Source: Deltaproteobacteria bacterium
Lineage (GTDB): Bacteria; Desulfobacterota; Binatia; Binatales; Binataceae
Assembly: GCA_027403435.1 (NCBI GenBank)
Contig: DAHZDR010000495.1
Span: 1 to 9,705 of the forward strand
Reading direction: 5' to 3'
DNA length: 9,705 bases
Below the pieces are notes generated by a model that did not search any database, had not been told where the DNA came from, and saw nothing but the letters and a program-made list of their open reading frames with translations. This document shows, one piece after another, positions 1 through 7,160 of this stretch (position 1 is the stretch's first letter; each line of letters opens with the position of its first letter). The position numbers and the translations under genes are program-made.

Positions 1-47
1 CGCTCTCGGACGGCCTGCGCGTGACGCTGGAGCAAGACGCGCGATGA
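1..47 (+). CDS. C-terminal end of a probable RND membrane-fusion (HlyD-family) protein, partial
   Basis: Reading from base 3, the codons give LSDGLRVTLEQDAR followed by a TGA stop at 45-47. A hydrophilic tail of the type 'L-x-D-G-L-R-V' is common at the very end of periplasmic adaptor (membrane-fusion) subunits of RND pumps, which link the inner-membrane permease to the outer-membrane channel. The stop overlaps the ATG of the permease gene by the ATGA arrangement typical of translationally coupled MFP-RND operons. Only 14 residues are visible, so the family call rests mainly on context; the reading frame and the stop are seen directly. Confidence 0.6.
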   Translation, partial: LSDGLRVTLEQDAR

Positions 48-3000
48 CGCGCGGGAATTCGATCCTCGCAATTTTCGCGACGCTGACCGCCGCCACGCTG
101 GGCGTGCTGCTGGCGCGGGGGATTCCCAGCGCGGTCTTTCCCGAGATGCAGTTCAACCGCGCGATCGTGATGGCCAACGGCGGCGACCTGCCGGTCGAAC
201 AGATGCTGGTCGCCGTCACGCGGCCGCTCGAGGAGGCCGCCTACGGCGCGATCGGCGTGACCCTGGTGCGCTCCACGACGACGCGCGGCAGTTCGGAAAT
301 CGACGTCACCTTCGCCGCTAACGCCAGCCCGCTGTCGAGCTTCCAGATGCTGCAAACGGCGCTCAACGAGGCGAGCGGCCAGTTGCCGGCGGGAGTCGCG
401 GTGCAGACCCGGCTGCTGACCACCGCCACGTTTCCGATCATCGATATCAGCGTCGCCTCGCCGGCGCGCGATCTGGCCGAGCTGACCGATATCGCGCGCT
501 ACGACCTCGTGCCGACGCTGCATCGGATTCCCGGCGTTTACCGCGTCGAAATGGTCGGCGACAAATATCGTGAATACGTCGTGCGGCTCAATCCGGTCCG
601 GATGTCGCAGTATAAGCTGGCGTCGTCGGACGTGGTCGCCGGACTGGCGCGGGCCAACGTCATCGCCTCGGCGGGCCGCGTGATGGACGCGCATCGGATG
701 ATGCTGGCGGTGGTCAGCACCAATCTGCGCGACGCCGATCGGATTGCGGCGCTGCCGATCGCGGATCTGAACGGACAGCCGGTGTATGTGCGCGATTTCG
801 CGACCGTCAGGCAGGAGATCCGCGAGGACTATGTCCGCACCTCGTGCGAAAAAGGGCCGGCGGTGCTGGTCGGCGTTGCGCGCCAGCCCGACGGCAGCAC
901 GATCGCAATATCGGCGACGGTCCATGCGATTCTGCGGGAGTTCCGCGCGCGCTATCCGGACGCGGGATTCTCGCTTTCCTACGATCAGGCGGGGCTGGTC
1001 GCCGAATCGCTCAAAAGCGTGCGCGACGCGATCGCGATCGGCCTGGCGCTGGCGGTCGCGGTGGTTTACGGCTTCACGCTGAGCGCCGCCAGCGCCATGA
1101 TCGCGGCGATCGTCGTGCCTTGCACGATCGCGATCACGTTCGTGCTGATGGCCGCCGCCGGCATGACCTTCAACATGATGACGCTGGGCGGACTGGCGGC
1201 GGGAATCGGCCTGTTTATCGACGACGCGATCGTGGTGATCGAGGCGGTCCATCGCGCGCACGCCGAAAATCGCGAACCGGCCGCCGCGGTCGCCGCCGCG
1301 ATTGGCGAATTGGGCCGCCCGCTGACCGCCTCCACGGCGACGGTCGTGGTGGTCTTCGCGCCGCTGATTTTCCTGACCGGCGTGACCGGCGTGTTCTTCC
1401 GCGCGCTGGCGCTGACGCTCGGCGGCGGACTGATTGTCTCGCTGCTGCTGGCGCTCTATTTCACGCCCGCGCTCGAAGCGCTGCTCCAGCGCCTGCGCCG
1501 GCCGGCGCGCGCTTCGGGCGGCGTCTTCGAGCGCGTGCGCGCGGCCTATCTCGCCAGCCTGAAGCCGTTTCTGCGCGTTCCCGCGCTCGGCCTGATCGTG
1601 GCGGTCGCCGCGATCGCCGCGGCGTACCTGCTCTATCGCGCGGTCGGCGTCGATTATCTGCCCGCGATGGACGAGGGCGCGTTCGTCCTCGACTACCGGA
1701 CGCCGCCGGAAAGCACGCTGCATGACACCGACGCGCTGGTCCGCAAAATCGAGCGCGTGCTGCGCGCCACGCCGGAGGTTGTCGCTTTTTCGCGCCGCAC
1801 CGGCGCCCAGCTCGGCTTTTTCCTGACCGAATCGAATCGCGGCGACATGTCGATTCGGCTCACCTCCCGGCGCACGCGCGGCATCAACTCGATTATCGAC
1901 TCGGTGCGCGCGCGGATTCTCGCCACCGTGCCGGGCGTGCATGTCGAGTTTTCGCAGGTGCTGCAGGATTTGATTGGCGACCTGTCGGGCGCGCCCGAGC
2001 CGATCGAGGTAAAAGTGTTCGGCGCCGACCAGGCGTCGATCCAGGCGACCGCGCGCAAAGTCGCCGATTTGATCCGGCCGCTGCCCGGCGTGGTTGACGT
2101 TTTCAGCGGCCTGACCGAAAGCCTGCCCGAGCAGGAGATTCTGGTGAACGAGGCCGCCGCGCAACGCTACGGCTTGAATCCCGAGGCGATCCGCACGCAA
2201 CTCAAGACGGCGGTGCAAGGCACGGTCGCCACCTATGTGCGCGTCGGCGATCAATTGCGCGGCGTGCGCGTGCGCTACCCGGACGAATATCACACGCATC
2301 TCGGCGCGCTTTCGCGGGTCCTGCTGCAAACCGCCAACGGCGGCCGCGTGCCGCTTGGGGATTTGGTCACGATGCGCTGGCTGGGCAAAAGCGTCGAACT
2401 CGATCGCGAGCGCCTGCGTCCGGTGGTCCACGTCACGGCGCGCGTTGAAGGAATCGATCTGGGCACGGCGATCGCCGAGGTCAAGGCGCGCCTCGGCGGG
2501 CTCACGCTGCCGGCCGGCGTCACGCTCGAATACGGCGGCCTGTACGCGCAGCAACAAAAGGCGTTCCATCAACTTTCGCTGGTGCTGCTGGCGGGGATTG
2601 TCGCCACGTTCACTATCCTGCTGTGGGAATTCGCGCGGTTCGCCCCCGCGATCGCCGTGCTGACGGGCGCCGCGGCGTGCCTGTGGGGCAGTTTCGCCGC
2701 CCTGATGATCGCCGGCGTCTCGCTCAACATCTCGTCCTTCATGGGCCTGATCATGGTGATCGGCATCTCCGCCAAAAACGGCATCCTGCTGCTCGACCAC
2801 GCCGAGCGCGACCTCGCCCGGGGGGTCGAGCCGCGCGCCGCCCTGATGACGGCCGCGCGGATGCGCTTGCGGCCAATTCTGATGACCACGCTGGCGACGA
2901 TCGCCGGACTCGCGCCGCTGGCGCTCGGCTTGGGCGCGGGCGCCAAAATCCAGCAACCGCTGGCGCTGGCGGTGATCGGCGGGCTGACGGTCTCGATGCT

Positions 3001-3091
3001 GCTGGCGACGCCGGTCGCGGCCGGCGTCTTTTTGCTGAGCCATCCGCGGGCCGACGCCGCGTCCGGCCACGAGGCGCCGCTGCCTTCCTGA
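44..3091 (+). CDS. RND-family efflux transporter permease subunit
   Basis: Inner-membrane proton-driven pump of the resistance-nodulation-division superfamily, 1015 aa, close to the usual 1020-1050. One transmembrane helix (about residues 6-25) is followed by a large periplasmic porter domain beginning IPSAVFPEM, then helices at about 329-475. A second periplasmic domain spans about 533-840, and helices at about 843-998 end the protein. The proton-relay residues are present: the acidic pair in helix 4 (D393-D394 in GLFIDDAIVVIE) and the helix-10 lysine (K911 in GISAKNGILLLD). The DD pair favours the hydrophobe/amphiphile-type (HAE) branch over the CusA/CzcA metal branch, which usually has a single Asp there. 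The second half (MDEGAFVLDY, then SRRTGAQLGFF) resembles a subset of unassigned pumps. The ATG overlaps the upstream stop and has GGAG at 29-32, 11 bases before it. The substrate cannot be read from sequence. No frameshift or missing domain is seen. Confidence 0.95.
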   Translation: MTRGNSILAIFATLTAATLGVLLARGIPSAVFPEMQFNRAIVMANGGDLPVEQMLVAVTRPLEEAAYGAIGVTLVRSTTTRGSSEIDVTFAANASPLSSFQMLQTALNEASGQLPAGVAVQTRLLTTATFPIIDISVASPARDLAELTDIARYDLVPTLHRIPGVYRVEMVGDKYREYVVRLNPVRMSQYKLASSDVVAGLARANVIASAGRVMDAHRMMLAVVSTNLRDADRIAALPIADLNGQPVYVRDFATVRQEIREDYVRTSCEKGPAVLVGVARQPDGSTIAISATVHAILREFRARYPDAGFSLSYDQAGLVAESLKSVRDAIAIGLALAVAVVYGFTLSAASAMIAAIVVPCTIAITFVLMAAAGMTFNMMTLGGLAAGIGLFIDDAIVVIEAVHRAHAENREPAAAVAAAIGELGRPLTASTATVVVVFAPLIFLTGVTGVFFRALALTLGGGLIVSLLLALYFTPALEALLQRLRRPARASGGVFERVRAAYLASLKPFLRVPALGLIVAVAAIAAAYLLYRAVGVDYLPAMDEGAFVLDYRTPPESTLHDTDALVRKIERVLRATPEVVAFSRRTGAQLGFFLTESNRGDMSIRLTSRRTRGINSIIDSVRARILATVPGVHVEFSQVLQDLIGDLSGAPEPIEVKVFGADQASIQATARKVADLIRPLPGVVDVFSGLTESLPEQEILVNEAAAQRYGLNPEAIRTQLKTAVQGTVATYVRVGDQLRGVRVRYPDEYHTHLGALSRVLLQTANGGRVPLGDLVTMRWLGKSVELDRERLRPVVHVTARVEGIDLGTAIAEVKARLGGLTLPAGVTLEYGGLYAQQQKAFHQLSLVLLAGIVATFTILLWEFARFAPAIAVLTGAAACLWGSFAALMIAGVSLNISSFMGLIMVIGISAKNGILLLDHAERDLARGVEPRAALMTAARMRLRPILMTTLATIAGLAPLALGLGAGAKIQQPLALAVIGGLTVSMLLATPVAAGVFLLSHPRADAASGHEAPLPS

Positions 3092-3167
3092 GTTCGGCGG
3101 GCACGCCGGCCGCTCTGCCGCGCCCGCGCCGTTTACCGCGACCCCGCCAACCCATATCTTAGGCGAC

Positions 3168-3440
3168 GTGAAGGCGGTGGAAGCGGCGCTCGAAATCAAA
3201 AACCGGTTGGGACTCCATCTGCGGGCGGCTTCGACGCTGGCGCAGATGGCGAAGAAATTCGGTTCTTCGATAACCCTCAGGATTGGGGAACACGAAGCCA
3301 ATGCGCGCAGCGTGACCCAGCTCATTATGCTTGGCGCCGGCCAGGGCGCGAAGGTCAAGGTCGCTATCGAAGGCGACGACGCGGCGGCCGCCGCCGCGGC
3401 GATTAAGGCGCTCTTCGACGACGGCTTTGGCGAGGATTGA
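3168..3440 (+). CDS. HPr-family phosphocarrier protein
   Basis: Small (90 aa) cytosolic phosphocarrier of the phosphotransferase system type. HPr accepts phosphate from enzyme I on a histidine and passes it to EIIA domains or regulators. The histidine motif is NRLGLHLRAAS, with H17 and R19. The usual proline of GLHARPA is alanine (A20), as in many deltaproteobacterial-type HPrs. The second conserved region, RSVTQLIMLGAGQGAKVKV, carries S48 at the place of the regulatory Ser46 of Firmicutes HPr. The C-terminus is an Ala-rich helix (DDAAAAAAAIKALFDD). The start is GTG with AGG at 3161-3163; a second GTG at 3177 would shorten it by three residues. It stands 76 bases after the efflux gene and 252 bases before metK. 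No enzyme I, EIIA or HPr kinase gene is visible, so sugar transport versus a regulatory (PTS-Ntr-like) role is open. Confidence 0.88.
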   Translation: MKAVEAALEIKNRLGLHLRAASTLAQMAKKFGSSITLRIGEHEANARSVTQLIMLGAGQGAKVKVAIEGDDAAAAAAAIKALFDDGFGED

Positions 3441-3488
3441 CGCCGGTTTGCGCAAGCCAAGACGCGCTCTTCGGGGGTGTCGGCGCGC

Positions 3489-3517
3489 TTGACCGTGTTA
3501 TTAAAATTGATTATAAA
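3489..3517 (+). promoter_or_regulatory. Sigma-70-like promoter for metK-ahcY
   Basis: TTGACC (3489-3494) and TATAAA (3512-3517) are separated by exactly 17 bases. Each hexamer matches the sigma-70 consensus at five of six positions. The box lies in an AT-rich island within very GC-rich DNA, and the predicted transcription start near 3524 would leave a leader of about 170 bases before the metK ATG. This is the best promoter candidate in the window, judged by eye only. Confidence 0.7.
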
Positions 3518-3551
3518 ACCTGATTCGGATTTTAAGAAATTAAGGCTGCTT

Positions 3552-3573
3552 CGCCACGCCGCGCGGCGTGGCG
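3552..3573. repeat. Perfect 22-base GC palindrome (hairpin) in the metK leader
   Basis: The left arm CGCCACGCCGC is the exact reverse complement of the right arm GCGGCGTGGCG, with no spacer. In RNA it would fold as a stem of about nine pairs with a four-base loop. No T-run follows, so it is not a canonical intrinsic terminator. It lies about 30 bases downstream of the predicted transcription start and could be an RNA stem or a dyad DNA operator. Confidence 0.7.
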
Positions 3574-3675
3574 ATTGCGTACTTGAACGAGTTGATCCAA
3601 ACCTGTTTCAAGCCTTGCCGAGATGCCGGGGGTTAATTGTTCAGCCGGTCCCGCGCCGCTAATCGCCGCGCGTCC

Positions 3676-3681
3676 AGGGAG
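3676..3681 (+). promoter_or_regulatory. metK ribosome-binding site
   Basis: AGGGAG ends 11 bases before the metK ATG, at the long end of normal spacing. Its central bases can pair with TCC at 3649-3651, so access to this site could be controlled by the leader fold. Confidence 0.65.
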
Positions 3682-3692
3682 CTAATCTTTAA

Positions 3693-4880
3693 ATGCCGCT
3701 TAAAGAATTCCTGTTCACTTCGGAATCGGTCAACGAAGGCCATCCGGACAAAATGTGCGACCAGATTTCGGACGCCGTGCTCGACGCGCTAATCGCGGAG
3801 GATCCAAATTCCCGCGTGGCGCTCGAAACCCTGGTGAAAACCGGCCTGATCGTGATGGCCGGCGAAATCACCTCGCGGCATCAGCCGGATTACGTCAAAA
3901 TCGCGCGTCAAACCGCAGTCGATATCGGCTACGACAACGACGACACCGGCTTCAACGGCAATATGTGCGCGGTGCTGACGGCGATCGAGCCGCAATCGCC
4001 CGATATCTCGCAGGGCGTTACCGAGGGCGAAGGCCTGTTCAAGGAACAGGGCGCGGGCGATCAGGGCCTGATGTTCGGCTTCGCCTGCGACGAAACGCCC
4101 GAGATGATGCCGCTGCCGATTTCGCTGGCGCATCGCCTGATGGAGAACCTGACCGCGCTGCGCAAGGAAAAGAAGCTCGGCTTTATCCGGCCCGACGGCA
4201 AAAGCCAGGTGACCGTGCGCTACGCCGATGGCCGTCCGGTGGCCGTCGACGCGGTGGTGGTCTCGACCCAGCACAGCCCGGACGCAAGCCACAGCACGAT
4301 TCGCGAGGCGATAATCGAAGAGCTGATCAAAAAAACCATCCCGGCGCGGTATCTCGACAAGTCCACGGTGATCCATGTCAATCCCACCGGCAGTTTCATC
4401 ATCGGCGGTCCGCATGGCGACTGCGGTCTGACCGGACGCAAGATTATCGTTGACACCTATGGCGGTTACGGACGCCACGGCGGCGGCGCGTTTTCCGGCA
4501 AGGACCCGAGCAAGGTTGACCGTTCGGCATGCTATATGGCGCGTTATGTCGCCAAAAATGTCGTTGCCGCCGGACTCGCCAGCAAATGCGAAATCCAGGT
4601 CGCCTATGCGATCGGCATCGCCGAGCCGGTGTCCATCCTGATCGACACCTTCGACACCGGCGTGGTTCCCGACCATAAGCTTTCGACCACGCTGCGCGAA
4701 CTGTTCGACTTCCGCCCGGCCGGAATTATCCGCGCGCTACAGCTCAAGCGGCCAATCTACCAACCCACCGCCGCCTACGGCCATTTCGGCCGCCCGCCCG
4801 AAAACGGCCTGTTTCCGTGGGAAAAGACCGACATGGCGGACCAATTACGCAGCGCTTTCGGCCTCGGTTCCGGCCGCTGA
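3693..4880 (+). CDS. metK: S-adenosylmethionine synthetase (methionine adenosyltransferase)
   Basis: Cytosolic enzyme making S-adenosylmethionine from methionine and ATP, with release of phosphate and pyrophosphate; it supplies the cell's methyl donor. At 395 aa it has the normal bacterial length and all signature motifs. The N-terminal FTSESVNEGHPDK has the catalytic His17 and the metal-binding Asp19. The ATP-site motif GAGDQGLMFGFA is at 120-131. The phosphate-binding loop GGGAFSGKDPSKVDRS is at 263-278. The ATG follows AGGGAG by 11 bases. A strong promoter and long leader precede it, and ahcY starts 24 bases after its stop, so the two are almost certainly cotranscribed. Regulation by the leader is plausible but unproven. 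Nothing unusual is seen in the protein itself. Confidence 0.98.
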   Translation: MPLKEFLFTSESVNEGHPDKMCDQISDAVLDALIAEDPNSRVALETLVKTGLIVMAGEITSRHQPDYVKIARQTAVDIGYDNDDTGFNGNMCAVLTAIEPQSPDISQGVTEGEGLFKEQGAGDQGLMFGFACDETPEMMPLPISLAHRLMENLTALRKEKKLGFIRPDGKSQVTVRYADGRPVAVDAVVVSTQHSPDASHSTIREAIIEELIKKTIPARYLDKSTVIHVNPTGSFIIGGPHGDCGLTGRKIIVDTYGGYGRHGGGAFSGKDPSKVDRSACYMARYVAKNVVAAGLASKCEIQVAYAIGIAEPVSILIDTFDTGVVPDHKLSTTLRELFDFRPAGIIRALQLKRPIYQPTAAYGHFGRPPENGLFPWEKTDMADQLRSAFGLGSGR

Positions 4881-4904
4881 TCGATCGTCAGGAGAAAATT
4901 GTAG

Positions 4905-6179
4905 ATGTCATCCGCAAAAAGCGCCGAACACGACGTGCGCGACTTGGCTCTGGCCGAAAACGGCCGCAAACGAATCGAATGGGCCGACCGGCAGATGCCG
5001 GTCCTGCGCATTATCCGCGAGCGCTTCGCCCGGGAGCTGCCGCTCAAGGGCCAGCGGCTCGGCGCCTGCCTGCATATCACCTGCGAAACCGCCAACCTGC
5101 TGCGCGCGCTCACGGCGGGCGGCGCCGAGGTCTTCTGCTGCGCCAGCAATCCGCTGTCCACCCAGGACGACGTCGCCGCGGCGCTGGTTGCGGCCTACGG
5201 GATCCCCACCTACGCAATCCATGACGAGGATCGCGACACCTATTACAGCCATCTGCGCGCGGTCTTGCGCCGCCGTCCGACGATCACGATGGACGACGGC
5301 GCCGACCTCGTGAGCCTGCTCCATACCGAGTTCCGCGAACAGGCGACCGAAGTCCGCGCCAGCATGGAGGAAACCACCACGGGCGTGATTCGGCTGCGCG
5401 CGATGGAGCGGGACGGCGCGCTGAAGATTCCGGTCGTGGCGGTCAACGACGCCCAGACCAAGCATCTGTTCGACAACCGCTACGGCACCGGCCAGTCCAC
5501 CATGGACGGCATCATTCGCGCGACCGGCGTATTGATCGCCGGTTCGATCGTCGTGGTCGCCGGCTACGGATGGTGCGGGCGGGGAATTGCCGCGCGCGCC
5601 CGCGGTCTCGGCGCCGACGTGATCGTCACGGAAGTCGATCCGGTGCGCGCGCTCGAGGCCGCGATGGACGGTTTGCGCGTGATGCCGATGGTCGAAGCGG
5701 CCAAAATCGGCGACATCTTCATCAGCGCGACCGGCGATCGCTCGGTGCTCAATCCGGCGCATTTCAGCCTGATGAAGGATGGCGCGATTCTCTGCAATTC
5801 CGGCCATTTCGACGTCGAAATCGATATCGCTTATCTCAACGATTCGGCCAAAAAAATCGATCGCAACGTAACCAACCACGTTGACGCCTACCTGCTCGCC
5901 AACGGCCGCACGCTGTTTATCCTGGGCCAGGGGCGGCTGGTCAATCTGGCCTGCGCCGAGGGCCATCCCGCGCAGGTGATGGACATGAGCTTCGCCACTC
6001 AGGCGATGGCCGCGCGCTGGACGGCCACCAGCGCGGTCCTGTCCGCCAAAGTGCACGAGGTGCCGCCGGCGATCGACCAAGAGGTCGCCAGCCTCAAACT
6101 GGCGGCGATGGGTATCCGGATCGACGAGCTCTCCGCGGAACAGAAGAAGTATCTGTCGAGCTGGCAGTCCGGCACCTGA
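4905..6179 (+). CDS. ahcY: S-adenosylhomocysteine hydrolase (adenosylhomocysteinase)
   Basis: NAD-dependent cytosolic enzyme that reversibly splits S-adenosylhomocysteine into adenosine and homocysteine, relieving product inhibition of methyltransferases. Visible landmarks: HITCETA (H57), DDGADL (D130-D131), EETTTGVIRL (E155-E156), NDAQTKHLFDN (K186, D190), the Rossmann loop VVAGYGWCGRG (glycines 220, 222, 225), GHFDVEID (H301) and GHPAQVMDMSFA (H354). At 424 aa it is shorter than the classical animal/proteobacterial form. It ends in YLSSWQSGT, as in archaeal and thermophile-type AhcY, instead of the lysine/tyrosine tail that reaches NAD in the neighbouring subunit. The start ATG has AGGAG at 4890-4894, ten bases upstream. 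It is the second gene of the metK operon and is followed by a strong terminator. Confidence 0.97.
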   Translation: MSSAKSAEHDVRDLALAENGRKRIEWADRQMPVLRIIRERFARELPLKGQRLGACLHITCETANLLRALTAGGAEVFCCASNPLSTQDDVAAALVAAYGIPTYAIHDEDRDTYYSHLRAVLRRRPTITMDDGADLVSLLHTEFREQATEVRASMEETTTGVIRLRAMERDGALKIPVVAVNDAQTKHLFDNRYGTGQSTMDGIIRATGVLIAGSIVVVAGYGWCGRGIAARARGLGADVIVTEVDPVRALEAAMDGLRVMPMVEAAKIGDIFISATGDRSVLNPAHFSLMKDGAILCNSGHFDVEIDIAYLNDSAKKIDRNVTNHVDAYLLANGRTLFILGQGRLVNLACAEGHPAQVMDMSFATQAMAARWTATSAVLSAKVHEVPPAIDQEVASLKLAAMGIRIDELSAEQKKYLSSWQSGT

Positions 6180-6207
6180 GTCGGCGCCGAACGCTATCGC
6201 ATAAACC

Positions 6208-6250
6208 ACAACGGACGGACGTTTAACCGCGTCCGTCCGTTGTTTTATTT
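6208..6250 (+). terminator. Intrinsic terminator of metK-ahcY
   Basis: A perfect 14-pair stem, arms ACAACGGACGGACG (6208-6221) and CGTCCGTCCGTTGT (6230-6243), with an eight-base loop TTTAACCG, runs into TTTTATTT. It begins 28 bases after the ahcY stop. An AAA stretch before the left arm gives a weak T-run on the other strand, so it may partly serve the convergent gene ending at 6311. Confidence 0.92.
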
Positions 6251-6310
6251 CGCGGGATCAGGCGCCACCTTTGCGGATCTGCGACGCGCCGGCCACGCCA
6301 ACGCCCGCCG

Positions 6311-7045
6311 TCAGTCGGCTGCGACTTCGACTTCGATCGGAACTTTCTTCCAGCGGCGATAGACCTCGCCTGCGGCGAAGCAGCACAGAATCAAGCCAAT
6401 CGCGACGAAAAAGCGCGGCTGAGTCGGATGCCACAGGGCGTCGCCCAGCACCGCGAACAGTATCGTGCCAGGAATCAGTCCCACGGCGCTCGCCCAGAAG
6501 TAATCGCGGAACGTAATTGGCGACGCGCCCGCCAGCAGATTCAGCGCGTTATAAGGAATCACCGGCACAATTCGCAGATATAAGATGATATAAAAACCAT
6601 TGCGCGCAAGCCGTTCGAGCACTTTGCGAAACCGATCGCCAATCAGGTTCTCGACGAACGATCGTCCGAGCAGCCGTCCCGCGCCGAAGGCGAACAACGC
6701 CCCCAGATCGGCGCCAAGCAGCGACCACGTTGCGCCCCAGAGTGCGCCGAAGGCCAGTCCGCCCGCGATCGTCATCACCGCGCCGGGCACCAGGAACGAC
6801 GGGCCGAAGGTGTAAAGCGCAATATAGGCGAGCGGTCCCCAAAAGCCCCACGATTGCACTTCGGCCTTGATTAGCCGGGGATTCTCGAACCATTGCGCAT
6901 GCGTCGCCAGCAGATAGAGCGAACCGCACGCGAGCAGCGCAAGGCCGCCGATCCGCAACAACGTGGGTATCCGCGAAGGGCGCGCCGAAGGCCGGCCCGA
7001 GCTTGAAGGAATCTGTGAAACCGCCGCCATAGCTTGGCTATCCAT
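6311..7045 (-). CDS. TVP38/TMEM64 family (VTT-domain, DedA-like) membrane protein
   Basis: Polytopic inner-membrane protein of the VTT/DedA superfamily, relatives of which are linked to lipid transport or scrambling and membrane homeostasis; the substrate here is unknown. From the ATG at 7045 it is 244 aa. A basic, Ser/Pro-rich N-terminus precedes a first helix (about 33-47). The VTT core spans about 66-205: FLVPGAVMTIAGGLAFGALWG (84-104), GADLGALFAFGAGRLLGR (111-128) and the conserved RIVPVIPYNALNLLAGA (158-174). A last helix lies at about 211-226, then a charged tail. The start is uncertain: the frame opens at a GTG at 7135 (274 aa, possible GGGAA upstream), and another ATG lies at 7030. 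The 7045 ATG has no clear Shine-Dalgarno. It lies downstream of the adenine methylase on the same strand and is probably cotranscribed with it. Confidence 0.88.
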   Translation of the reverse strand: MDSQAMAAVSQIPSSSGRPSARPSRIPTLLRIGGLALLACGSLYLLATHAQWFENPRLIKAEVQSWGFWGPLAYIALYTFGPSFLVPGAVMTIAGGLAFGALWGATWSLLGADLGALFAFGAGRLLGRSFVENLIGDRFRKVLERLARNGFYIILYLRIVPVIPYNALNLLAGASPITFRDYFWASAVGLIPGTILFAVLGDALWHPTQPRFFVAIGLILCCFAAGEVYRRWKKVPIEVEVAAD

Positions 7046-7160
7046 GATATGGAGCGCGCGGTGTTGTGACAAGTTACGCCATGGCGGGCCGCCGCCGATC
7101 CGCCTGTTATCGCGAAAATCCCGGCTGCGGAACACGGCCGGCGACGTTCCCGCGATCGCC

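Larger units (their letters stand above)
3524..3692 (+). promoter_or_regulatory. Structured 5' leader of metK; candidate cis-regulatory RNA
   Basis: About 170 untranslated bases with several pairings seen directly. AAGGCT (3542-3547) is the exact complement of AGCCTT (3611-3616), which would close a junction. Inside lie a perfect GC-rich palindrome (3552-3573) and a second hairpin, CTTGAA (3582-3587) with TTCAAG (3607-3612), which shares two bases with the closing stem. Downstream, CGGG (3627-3630) can pair with CCCG (3650-3653). Alternatively CGCGC (3652-3656) pairs with GCGCG (3668-3672) and TCC (3649-3651) with GGA (3678-3680) of the ribosome-binding site. The two downstream options exclude each other. 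The position before metK-ahcY suggests SAM or SAH sensing, but I do not recognise the cores of the SAM-I/IV, SAM-II, SAM-III or SAH riboswitches. The folding was done by hand, so function is inference. Confidence 0.4.

Noticed and set aside
844..1725. Alternative-frame open frame of 293 codons inside the RND gene
   Set aside because: It is extremely Arg/Gly/Ala-rich and overlaps the conserved transmembrane core of the permease; it is a frame shadow.
3477..3662. 61-codon open frame in the metK leader
   Set aside because: It overlaps the promoter and structured leader, has no ribosome-binding site and an unremarkable basic composition. No run of methionine codons suggests a leader peptide.
3524..3692. 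A known SAM or SAH riboswitch in the metK leader
   Set aside because: I could not find the GGCAACC-type SAM-I/IV core, the SAM-II GCTAAAG-type segment or the SAH riboswitch core. By-eye comparison cannot exclude a divergent member.
3789..4676. 295-codon minus-strand open frame across metK
   Set aside because: It overlaps a complete metK and shows no recognisable motif; it is a shadow of metK codon bias.
4908..6209. Long (433-codon) open frame antisense to the whole of ahcY
   Set aside because: Its composition (His/Arg/Gly/Ala-rich, no domain motifs) and exact overlap with an unmistakable ahcY mark it as a GC-rich antisense shadow.
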